DNA from: Dermatophagoides farinae
Taxonomy: Eukaryota > Arthropoda > Arachnida > Sarcoptiformes > Pyroglyphidae
Assembly: GCF_024713945.1 (NCBI RefSeq)
Contig: NW_027461521.1
Coordinates: 64,501 to 128,500, forward strand
DNA length: 64,000 nucleotides
Direction: 5' to 3'
The notes under the pieces are model-generated. The model searched no databases and had not been told where the DNA came from. It was given only the letters and a program-made list of their open reading frames with translations. Shown here piece by piece: positions 39,391 through 47,911 of this stretch. The position numbers were made by a program, and so were the translations under genes. The first letter of the stretch is position 1, and the number at the start of each line of letters is the position of its first letter.

Positions 39391-40758
39391 CTACATGAAC
39401 CGAGTTTGCTCGTTTAAGTGATCGTTGCTTCTGCAAGTGCAATGTTGCAGTTGAAGAAATTTCAACTTTGTTTCAACTGTATAAAAATGTTCTCCATCAA
39501 CAGTGATGCTTTCATTTATATTTTTCAAGCTGTTGTAAGCCATATCACACAAAACATGCGGTTTGTTTGGTAATTGCGAGCAGTATTGGTTCATAGCTTT
39601 GAGGTGTTCATCTACTAATTCAAATATGTAATAGTCTAGTAACAAAGAGTAGATCAGTTTAGCCAAACAGTCATCTTTATTTTCAGCCTCAATATGCAAC
39701 AAACTTTGAGCAGGGCTTTTACAAAACAACTTTAGAGTGACCATTGTAATTTGTTTAACATAGTTGGCGGTTGTAATTCCAAATTTCGTTAACAACAAGC
39801 CGTTTATTATGCATTTGGAAACATCGGTTATTAAAGGTTTAAGTTGTGTTTTGACGCGTAATCCTTCTTTAGTAACTATGTTTCGGAGTTTATTTCGGTC
39901 GAGATCGTAAAGTAAATTTAACCCTGAGATAAAGTATTTAGTGATGAAATTATCGTCATTCATTTGGAATAGCTGTTCAAGTTCTAACATAGTTGTTGTT
40001 AAGCACGTATCGCTGCTAAAATAATTTTTTAAGGTTAATTCGAAGCAAGTGAGAGACGCGGCGCTCAATATAAGACCACTCGCATCGCAGAATTCAAAGT
40101 TTTCTAAAAATTTCACGTAAATTCCGTGGAGAAACTTGTAAGAGGTCAATAGCGAATTTCCGTTTTCTCTTTTATATATAATATTCCAATAAGTAGTGAG
40201 CTTTTTGCAACACAAATAAAAACTCACAGTTTCGTAGGTGCAATCCGACATTTCGCCATAATACGTATCAGACAACCTAAACAATACAAAAAACGACTTT
40301 AGATCTTTAAGTTGAAATTCAGTTTTTTCAATAATGGAGAATGTGAAAAGAATTATTTTCTCGAATATTTCATTAAATATAGGTGAAAATTCTTTGCCAT
40401 ACAGTGCTCTCGAATGTTCAGTTGCTGCTTTTAACGTGTCTGAACATGTATCGAAATCTCCAGTTAGAATTTTATAACACAAGAGTACATAGATCTTTAA
40501 AGCTTCGTTAAAATAAGAAAGAATTTTTTCTTTTTGCGTAATAGATTTCAGCTCGTTATTGTAAAATACGTATTCGTTATTTAATTTTAAAATATCCGGA
40601 AAAATCCTAAGAAAATCTTCTGATATGGTTCGTTTTTTCTCATTTTCCGGATCTATTTTTTTTTCATTAACGCTGTTTGAAATTTCAGTATTCACAAGCA
40701 AAGTGGTCACTGGTAAACTGTCAACGATTTCACGAAAACTTGTGCATCCATTAGGCAT
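39391..40758 (-). CDS. Helical protein of unknown function
   Basis: A 455-residue protein starting at ATG 40758, intronless. Almost all helix by inspection, rich in Leu/Phe/Cys, with paired amphipathic helices (KILSYFNEALKIYVLLCYKI; GIYVKFLENFEF) suggestive of a TPR/14-3-3 or solenoid-like fold. No catalytic motif, signal peptide or membrane helix. The C-terminus (HCTCRSNDHLN) has a small Cys/His cluster that may be chance. I do not recognise the family. Confidence 0.7.
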   Translation of the reverse strand: MPNGCTSFREIVDSLPVTTLLVNTEISNSVNEKKIDPENEKKRTISEDFLRIFPDILKLNNEYVFYNNELKSITQKEKILSYFNEALKIYVLLCYKILTGDFDTCSDTLKAATEHSRALYGKEFSPIFNEIFEKIILFTFSIIEKTEFQLKDLKSFFVLFRLSDTYYGEMSDCTYETVSFYLCCKKLTTYWNIIYKRENGNSLLTSYKFLHGIYVKFLENFEFCDASGLILSAASLTCFELTLKNYFSSDTCLTTTMLELEQLFQMNDDNFITKYFISGLNLLYDLDRNKLRNIVTKEGLRVKTQLKPLITDVSKCIINGLLLTKFGITTANYVKQITMVTLKLFCKSPAQSLLHIEAENKDDCLAKLIYSLLLDYYIFELVDEHLKAMNQYCSQLPNKPHVLCDMAYNSLKNINESITVDGEHFYTVETKLKFLQLQHCTCRSNDHLNEQTRFM

Positions 40759-41014
40759 CGCCTGTACTGCTATTAATCAGGCTTGAATAAAATCTTATCC
40801 TATGAATTAATTAAATTTATTAATAATAGCTTTTCCAAAGCCAACGCAAAACCGATATTTCATTAAAATCAGAAAATAGAAAAATGATAAAAAAAATTAA
40901 TATACCAAGTGTATTATAATACTCCAATACAAATATACAACGACTTGAATCTCATAAATAGTTAATTAATTACAGTGCAATAGTTTTAAAAAAGCGATTT
41001 GCTTTCCCAATTGT

Positions 41015-43669
41015 TCACAAACATGGTTCAACTTGCCAAATTAATTCGGAATAATCTTTGATTGTTCGATCGGTAGAAAAGAAGCCCATAGAAGTTGCTG
41101 CATTGATGGACTTTTCCCACCACTTAGCTTCGTCTTTATACGTTTCGTCTACTTTACTTTGAGCATCAATATAACTTCCAAAGTCGTTACTTAACAAAAA
41201 ATAGTCAGCACACCTGGTGCCATTGCGGCGGTAATGAGAATTAACAAAATCATTTAGTCTCTTATTAGTTTCTTCGTCGTTTTGTCCTAAGTGTCCTTCG
41301 TTAATCCAATCAAAAACACGTTTTAGTCGGAAATCTATATTGTAAAGTCCATTAGTTTGATTTTGACGAATATTTGCAACTTCATGCTCAAACGCTCCAA
41401 AAATAAATGCTGTGTCTTCTCCGCACTGCTCGACGATTTCAACTGTTGCACCGTCCATAGTGCCAACAATTAAACTTCCGTTCATGACAAATTTCATGTT
41501 ACCAGTTCCACTAGCTTCCATTCCAGCAGTAGAAATTTGCTGGTTTATATCAGAAGCAGGGATAATCAGAGAAGCACTAGTCACGTTGTAGTTAGGCAAA
41601 AAATAAACTTGCAAATAACTATTTACGTCTGGATCATTGTTTACAAGCTCAGAAAAACTTGTTATCAACTTGATTATTGTTTTGGCTGCATAGTAACCAG
41701 GCGCAGCTTTACCCCCAATTATAGAACACCTCGGAATCAATTTCATGCGCTCCTGCGGTGTCATACTCTTGATTTCTAAATATCTGTGAATCAAATAAAA
41801 TATATTAAGTTGCTGACGTTTGTATTCATGGATTCTTTTAACTTGAACATCTAACAACATATTTGGATTAATAGTAATATTATAGGTGAATTTCAGCCAT
41901 TTAGCAAACCTAAGTTTGTTTTCGAATTTTATCTTTTTGAAGCTGCTTATAAAGTCTGCGTTCGTTTTGAATTTGTTCAACTTTTTCAAAAGGTCTAGAT
42001 TTGTCAGCCAGTCTTCTGAACCTAGAGTTTTGGTATACAATTCACTTAAGCTCCGGTTAGCATTGTGTATCCATCTTCGTGGAGTCACTCCATTAGTTAT
42101 GTTAATGAATTTGTTCTGCAAATTAATTTTATTATAGTACGAAACAAATTCTGGAAAAATTAAATCTTTGACTAGTTGACTATGCAACGCCGCTACTCCA
42201 TTCACTTTAAAACATCCAATAACAGCTAAACGAGCCATACAGAGAAACTTTCCGTTTTTTTCTTCAAAAACACTGATTTTCTTCAACAAATCATTGCAAT
42301 CATTTCCAAAAACGAGTTTAATTTCTTCCAACATTTCGTGGTTTAATTGATTTATAATTTCCAAATGTCTTGGTAACAATTCTTTAAATAAATTGATATC
42401 CCAGTTTTCTAAGGCTTCAGGTAAAACAGTATGATTAGTATAAGCAAAACACTTCGAAAACAATGATTTTGTTTGCTCCCAAGATAAATCTTCGCTATCA
42501 ATCAGTAATCGCATCAATTCAATTGGTGCAATAGCAGGATGCGTATCATTTAACTGAAATACGACTTTACTCGGTAATTTATTCCAATCAGTTCCAAAAT
42601 TTTTCTTAAACCTTCTGAGAGCATCTTGTAAACTAGCTGAAACAAAAAAATATTCTTGTTTTAATCTTAGCAGTTTTCCTTGATAGTCATTATCATTTGG
42701 ATAAAGGACACTACTAATAGCTTCTGCTTCCTCCTTTTCTTTTTTAGCTCCGAAATAATCTGCATTATTAAATGCGTCGAAATCAAATTCATTTAGCGGA
42801 ACACATCGCCATAGACGCAAATTATTACAAGTATCAGTTTTATATCCTGGAATAGGATTGTCATAGGCAATTGCTTTTACCATTTTGCCTTCAACCCATC
42901 TACTTTTTTGAATATTGTTAGAATCAAAATATCGCTCAACCTTACCTCCAAATTGGACTAGATAGGATACGTCGGGACGATATATTTCCCACGGATACCC
43001 GCGTTGCAGCCAATAATCTGGATATTCTTTTTGCCAACCGTTTTCAATTTTCTGTTGAAATATACCATATTGAAATCGAATACCATATCCCCATACAGGC
43101 AAATTCAACGTTGAAAAAGAATCTAAAAAACATGCGGCTAATCTTCCTAAACCTCCATTACCGAGTCCAGCATCACATTCTAGTTCATACAAATCTTCTA
43201 ATTCATATCCTAGATCCAATAAAGCTTTTCTAAAAGATTCTTCGCAATCAATATTTACAATAGCATTTTGCATGGCTCTTCCCATCAAAAATTCCATCGA
43301 GAGATAATAACATCTTTTAACGGACTGTTCACGATACTTCTTTTTTGTTTTATTCATTTTATCTAATAAATAACTACGTATCGTATACGAAGCTGCCTGA
43401 TACATGCTATCAGAATTTAAAGTTGACTCATTTCTTCCTAAATTATATTTTGCTTGACTGATTATATTTGACTTCAATTCAGAGATCGTTGGGTTTAATT
43501 CCTTATTTATTAGATTATAAAAATCAGACGAACAAGCACGAGTGCAACATGTGCCACAATGAGGATCAACGTTGTCACCACAAGCCTTTTTTAAGCAAAT
43601 AGATTCATAAGAATTGATTCTCTTCAAATCCCATCCACAGATACACTTATGATTTTCTAACTCGCTCAT
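41015..43669 (-). CDS. GP: Glycogen/amylopectin phosphorylase
   Basis: An 884-residue PLP enzyme that releases glucose-1-phosphate from storage glucan. The whole family fold is present: YYLSMEFLMGR, GLGNGGLGRLAACFLDS, WGYGIRFQYGIF, the catalytic core QLNDTHPAIAPIELMR, NHTVLPEALENW, NITNGVTPRRW, DVQVKRIHEYKRQQLN, GGKAAPGYYAAK and EASGTGNMKFVMNG, with the PLP lysine at K726. The N-terminus is unusual: residues 1-50 carry eight Cys (9, 11, 25, 30, 38, 41, 42, 46) ahead of the catalytic body. The regulatory Ser14 region of animal enzymes is not recognisable. The gene implies a stored glucan such as the amylopectin of coccidia and Cryptosporidium. Intronless; 161 bp separate it from FTase beta. 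Confidence 0.95.
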   Translation of the reverse strand: MSELENHKCICGWDLKRINSYESICLKKACGDNVDPHCGTCCTRACSSDFYNLINKELNPTISELKSNIISQAKYNLGRNESTLNSDSMYQAASYTIRSYLLDKMNKTKKKYREQSVKRCYYLSMEFLMGRAMQNAIVNIDCEESFRKALLDLGYELEDLYELECDAGLGNGGLGRLAACFLDSFSTLNLPVWGYGIRFQYGIFQQKIENGWQKEYPDYWLQRGYPWEIYRPDVSYLVQFGGKVERYFDSNNIQKSRWVEGKMVKAIAYDNPIPGYKTDTCNNLRLWRCVPLNEFDFDAFNNADYFGAKKEKEEAEAISSVLYPNDNDYQGKLLRLKQEYFFVSASLQDALRRFKKNFGTDWNKLPSKVVFQLNDTHPAIAPIELMRLLIDSEDLSWEQTKSLFSKCFAYTNHTVLPEALENWDINLFKELLPRHLEIINQLNHEMLEEIKLVFGNDCNDLLKKISVFEEKNGKFLCMARLAVIGCFKVNGVAALHSQLVKDLIFPEFVSYYNKINLQNKFINITNGVTPRRWIHNANRSLSELYTKTLGSEDWLTNLDLLKKLNKFKTNADFISSFKKIKFENKLRFAKWLKFTYNITINPNMLLDVQVKRIHEYKRQQLNIFYLIHRYLEIKSMTPQERMKLIPRCSIIGGKAAPGYYAAKTIIKLITSFSELVNNDPDVNSYLQVYFLPNYNVTSASLIIPASDINQQISTAGMEASGTGNMKFVMNGSLIVGTMDGATVEIVEQCGEDTAFIFGAFEHEVANIRQNQTNGLYNIDFRLKRVFDWINEGHLGQNDEETNKRLNDFVNSHYRRNGTRCADYFLLSNDFGSYIDAQSKVDETYKDEAKWWEKSINAATSMGFFSTDRTIKDYSELIWQVEPCL

Positions 43670-43830
43670 GAATTAATACTACTTAAAAATTGCCGCACAC
43701 ATACAAATATAACGGTGTAAAAATAAATTTATTTGTTATTTAGATATAGCCTACTTATATCACAGATATATAATATACACATATATTTACATTTAAATGA
43801 TAGTGAGAGAATGGTAGGTAAGAAGCACGA

Positions 43831-45069
43831 TTATTTTGTTTTATTTGAAAACCAGATTATAAACTCATCATAAAGATTATCATTTTGATTGGGACCATTC
43901 ATATGTTTAATTGAAATATCTAAAGGAACGTTGAGTATGGGATCACAACAGTTTATACTCGGTATTTCAACGAATTTGTAGTAATTTTTTAATAAAGACA
44001 AAGCAGAGATTGAGTAACAAGTATGATACACATCAGGCTTATTAGGAGATCTATCAGAAAATCCTCCTTCATCTTTTCCTAAAGTCCATTTACCTTCAAC
44101 GTAGTTTATAGTAGATGTTTGACAGAATATAATAAGAAAGTCTACTATTGGTTTGAACGTAGATTTATCAGTTGTAAAGCCAGCGAAAAATTCAACTAGT
44201 ATGATTGATGCAGTCAAGTAAAAAGCATAGCAAGCATCTACAAGTTTGTCAGACCGTCCATTACAGCCAATTTTCGAGATTCTACTGATCAACCATGCCT
44301 AAAAAAATATAATATACTAGTAACATACGTATGTATTTGCTAAGTTCTCAGGTTTTTTGCTGAGCATTAAATAAGAGCTCAGAGTGCAATATGTGTAGCC
44401 CAAGTGCGCTTCTCCATATTTAGTTCCACTATAACCTCCACCAAGTTTTTTACAACCGTTTAAGAAATTTAATAAAGGTTTTGAATAGATGCTTGTGTCT
44501 TGTTTTAATATTTTTCCTGTGCACAGAAAACAAAAAATCGACCTAATAGAATAAGTGTCATTACAACATACCTTACATCGTTTTCTCCTTTTGGAAATGA
44601 AGCAAGAGAACCGTCTTTACATGATAATTCTTGATAAATTTTATTTACATCAATATGTTGAAGTTCATCAACTAATTCAAAAGCCAGTGAGCTAGCTGCA
44701 AATCCAAATGTGTTTCCTATATGTTGAACTTTCAGACTAGATCCACTCATAGCGTATTGCGTCTTGGTATTAGAAAAAAGTTTACGGCATCTAATATAAG
44801 TGTTAAATTGAGACTTACATGTTGAAATGAGATTCGTTTTGTTTACCACATAAAGAAAGCACAACAGAACACCAGTGAATTAGCCAACCCTGATTACTTT
44901 CTAGTGAGATTAATCGTATTGGAACCGGCGTAAACAAACATTTGTCAACGAAAGTGGCGTGTTTACTCCAATCCTCCATTAAGCATACTGCTCTATCGCT
45001 TAGTTGCGATAAAGCGTTTGACAATAAAATTTGCAGATTATAATGAGATTCTATATTATCCGGTAGCAT
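43831..45069 (-). CDS. FNTB: Protein farnesyltransferase beta subunit, four exons
   Basis: Exons are 44819..45069, 44572..44790, 44329..44542 and 43831..44298; introns are 28, 29 and 30 nt (44791..44818, 44543..44571, 44299..44328), all GTA(A/T)G...TTAG. Exons sum to 1152 nt (383 residues) and every junction restores conserved sequence. FTase beta moves a farnesyl group to CaaX cysteines. Markers: LESNQGWLIHWC near the start, the GENDVRS repeat block, GGGYSG...EAHLGYTYC, GRSDKLVDACYAFY (zinc ligands Asp and Cys) and GGFSDRSPNKPDVYHTCY (zinc ligand His). GGTase-I beta is the alternative; DVYHTCY preceded by a full 'GG..D.p.k..D' favours FTase. This is the most intron-rich gene in the window. 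Confidence 0.88.
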
Positions 45070-45133
45070 TAGCTAAAATAATATTGAATTATTCGGGTTA
45101 AACATAAATAAATATATTATATAAAATTTACAC

Positions 45134-46351
45134 TTATGGTGTGGTAAAACACTGCTTGCCTACACAAGGAGTTTCGATTACACCAACAGGTTCTGCGATT
45201 TCTTTACCGATACATTGTGTACCTTCCAGTCTCATTCCAGATTCACAGACAAATTGGGGTTGGCTGATGAATACACATTTATTTCCTTCTTGTCTGCTTC
45301 CGGGGGGACAGTAAGATTCAGATGCGATTTGCGATTGTGTAATACACATTCCGTCGACGAGAGTACCCATGTTACAAACGTAAACCGGTTCAAATATGTC
45401 TGTTTTAAAACATTTATCAATAGATGAACCGTTTATGCAAACTCGTTCGCTTGGGTAGGTAACTGATCGAGTACAGTAGGCTCCGTTATCATCATAACCA
45501 GCAGGACAGAATTTTTTAAGGAGGGGTGCCACGATATCTTGGCGTCTGCATTTTTGTTCAACTACAGCAACGTTGCTGGTAATGACAGGTTCCTTTACAA
45601 TTATTGTTTCTTCCTCGACCCGTACTGGGGCAGGAGCGATCTTTATCGGCACTATGGATGAATGGTGATGTCCTGAGTGGTTATGACCGTGAGATCTATG
45701 GGATGAATTTAGGTATCTCATGCCACCCCGGGTTTGATAGCCTCTGTGATGACCATGATTCGAGTGATAGTGATTAACTGGAACTCGTGTCGAGATCAGT
45801 AAAGGCTTTGTAGTTTCGGTGACAGTTTTAGTTACAATTTTAGGAGTTAGAAGAGGAGGTGCTTCTGGGCTGCAATCATACTCACTAATCTTGGTACATG
45901 CATCTCCCTCGTTGTAGAATCCAGGAGGACATTCAATTTGTTCCAACTTGGAAACCTTTTCGATGTCAACACAACTACCGTTTGGAGCGAGTTTTCCTTT
46001 CAAACACGTGTTGACGATTTCTAACGGACGCATAGCTTTACATTGCTGTAGTTCTAAGTTCGTTCCTGGCGGACAAACTTGAACTGCTTCGCTCATTACT
46101 TGAGTTACGCAAACGCCTCCTTGCATTGTTGACCCTTCAGGACAGTGTTTTAGGGCTGGTGTTGAAGCTAGACACACACCATCCACAAGCTCACCGTTCA
46201 TGCAAACGGGCATTGATGGTTTAAAAACTGTTCCTACGCATTTTTTCCCCGTCAATGTCATGTTTGGGGGACAACCAATGTTTGGCGTCAAAAGAAATTC
46301 ACCTGCCTTAACAGCTGATAAAATCGTAAATAAATGCAAATATTGTCTCAT
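45134..46351 (-). CDS. Cys-rich secreted protein, oocyst-wall-protein-like
   Basis: A 405-residue protein starting at ATG 46351 with a signal peptide (MRQYLHLFTILSAVKAG). Two Cys-rich blocks (residues about 27-160 and 265-400) consist of repeated units of 10-25 residues of the form CPPG....G..C (CPPNMTLTGKKC, CPEGSTMQGGVC, CPPGSRQEGNKC, CESGMRLEGTQC). This is the layout of the COWP/OWP family that builds the Cryptosporidium and coccidian oocyst wall through disulfide networks. Between the blocks lies a linker with Thr/Val-rich ends and a His-rich stretch (about 190-235, with HYHSNHGHH and HGHNHSGHHH). No membrane anchor. The mate upstream, 1.15 kb away, is another secreted protein on the same strand. 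A generic Cys-rich wall or matrix protein is the alternative. Confidence 0.75.
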   Translation of the reverse strand: MRQYLHLFTILSAVKAGEFLLTPNIGCPPNMTLTGKKCVGTVFKPSMPVCMNGELVDGVCLASTPALKHCPEGSTMQGGVCVTQVMSEAVQVCPPGTNLELQQCKAMRPLEIVNTCLKGKLAPNGSCVDIEKVSKLEQIECPPGFYNEGDACTKISEYDCSPEAPPLLTPKIVTKTVTETTKPLLISTRVPVNHYHSNHGHHRGYQTRGGMRYLNSSHRSHGHNHSGHHHSSIVPIKIAPAPVRVEEETIIVKEPVITSNVAVVEQKCRRQDIVAPLLKKFCPAGYDDNGAYCTRSVTYPSERVCINGSSIDKCFKTDIFEPVYVCNMGTLVDGMCITQSQIASESYCPPGSRQEGNKCVFISQPQFVCESGMRLEGTQCIGKEIAEPVGVIETPCVGKQCFTTP

Positions 46352-47500
46352 TTTAGCAGCCAGTTTTTACGATACTAAACTTAAGAAAAAAAATTGTGTG
46401 TACCGCGTCTAATGTTCGAAGTCTTTTGAGACAAAGGATGTCCCTTTATTTTGTTATTTGACGCTACTAGCCTACTTTGAGTGCTCAGTCGAACATATAT
46501 TACCAATTTCTGAAACATTTTAGTTCCAAGTTTTTTTATATGGTTTTTGTTGGCTTTAGTTTGGCTAAATTTAGATAGATTCGACGTGCAGTCTTGATTG
46601 ATTTTGCTTACCACTATATGATCGACTAAAACGGTCTGACTTTGTTTTGCCAGCGCGTGCCGCACTAAATAAGTGATTACAGCTGTATAAGCCAACATTG
46701 CCTACATCGTGCCGACTACCCATGATTTTAAATAGATAGACTGGTCAAAGCTATTGCCAATTTTCTACAAAAAATACGTTTCACGCTCAATTAGGGTATC
46801 CTTTTGATGGTTTCTGATTTTTTTACGCCAGTTTGTTTCTACTAAGTTTTTCAAAACGTTTATTTTAACTATTTGAGAAAGCCTTTTCGGCCCAGTTAAT
46901 AATTGTTACAATACAACTTAAATTACACTCAATTTCTTTATGGTTATGTATCACATCTCATAAGCATTAATCTGAATTAATGTTACTATACAATTAAATC
47001 TAGCAATCACGATTTATTTTTTAACTTTTTTACAGGTTGGTTAACCGTGAAAAAATTGAAAGTCAAATTTTAATGATATTTGATGCGGTAAACCGCGCAC
47101 AATATATAAAATATGATAATAAATAAGAATAACTTCGCGTTATATTTATCAATTTAGTCATGGTTACGCCAAATCAACTGAAATTTACCTACCTCTAGCA
47201 TAGAAAAAAATCTTTGATACGAAGGCAAGTTTGCAACCATGTATATATGTTTTTCGATCGATGTGTGCTAATAAGAGACAATAAATGAAATTTGCAATTA
47301 GATTTAGTTTGAACTTAGTATGGTACTGTTTAAAGCTGACGATTAACGATTAATTATGTGACTTGCATCAATCTGATTAAAGTCAAATTAAATAGTATGT
47401 TATTTTTGTCGTTTCTAATAATAATAAAAGTTATCAGACTTTTACTAATATTGCGCGCTTCAAAACATACGTACTAACCAAGAAGGCCGTTGGTTTTTGC
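46352..47500. promoter_or_regulatory. Long upstream region of the oocyst-wall-like gene
   Basis: A 1.15-kb stretch with no convincing gene. It probably contains the promoter of the Cys-rich gene and the 3' end of the secreted gene at 47501. A 105-codon minus-strand ORF with ATG (46381..46698) has no signal peptide or recognisable feature and looks random. A short GCGGTAAACCGC inverted repeat occurs near 47084. No tRNA or snRNA signature found. Confidence 0.4.
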
Positions 47501-47911
47501 TTATAATTCGTTGTTTTCAAAATTGGTGTGATTCGCTTGTCCATTTTCTGGAAGCTCGTTCGTCGAATCGTTAGAACTATTAATTTTAGAATTGCTACTG
47601 TCAGAAGCTGAAGCATTGCTGTTGTCTTGCGGTTTTTCGTTAGAAAGAGCGGAATTTTCAGAGTCCAACTTAAAATTATCAATTTCATTCAAGAGAGAAT
47701 CAATAAAAGCGGGGTCGACCGATCGTAATGCCTCTATCAGCTCACCCATTTGCTTCATAAAATCATCGTTAAAAAGAGTTGAACCAAGATTATTGATGTT
47801 TACATCATCATTGCTTGTTTGAGATACGGCTTCATTTTCCGAGTTTATAGTTTGCTCACCTTGTACAAAAGCAAAAGAAAGCAGGGAAACTAAATATAAT
47901 GCTTTTTTCAT
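47501..47911 (-). CDS. Small secreted acidic protein
   Basis: A 136-residue protein starting at ATG 47911. A clear signal peptide (MKKALYLVSLLSFAFVQG) is followed by an acidic, Asn/Ser-rich mature chain with one amphipathic helix (MKQMGELIEALRSVDPAFID) and a low-complexity Ser/Asn/Asp tail; no cysteines. It lies in tandem with the oocyst-wall-like gene and has the longest upstream region in the window (2.1 kb). A secreted or vacuole-lumen effector or matrix protein is possible; nothing more specific can be said. Confidence 0.6.
   Translation of the reverse strand: MKKALYLVSLLSFAFVQGEQTINSENEAVSQTSNDDVNINNLGSTLFNDDFMKQMGELIEALRSVDPAFIDSLLNEIDNFKLDSENSALSNEKPQDNSNASASDSSNSKINSSNDSTNELPENGQANHTNFENNEL

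Noticed and set aside
41015-43669. Bacterial contamination or recent transfer as the source of the intronless genes
   Set aside because: Codon use and base composition match the intron-bearing neighbours and the protein motifs are eukaryotic.
46381-46698. 105-codon minus-strand ORF with ATG upstream of the oocyst-wall-like gene
   Set aside because: Mixed composition, no signal peptide, domain or clear neighbour relation; ORFs of this length are expected by chance in a 1.1-kb gap.
47084-47095. GCGGTAAACCGC inverted repeat as an operator or terminator
   Set aside because: Five-base stem in a eukaryotic intergenic region; expected by chance and without positional support.
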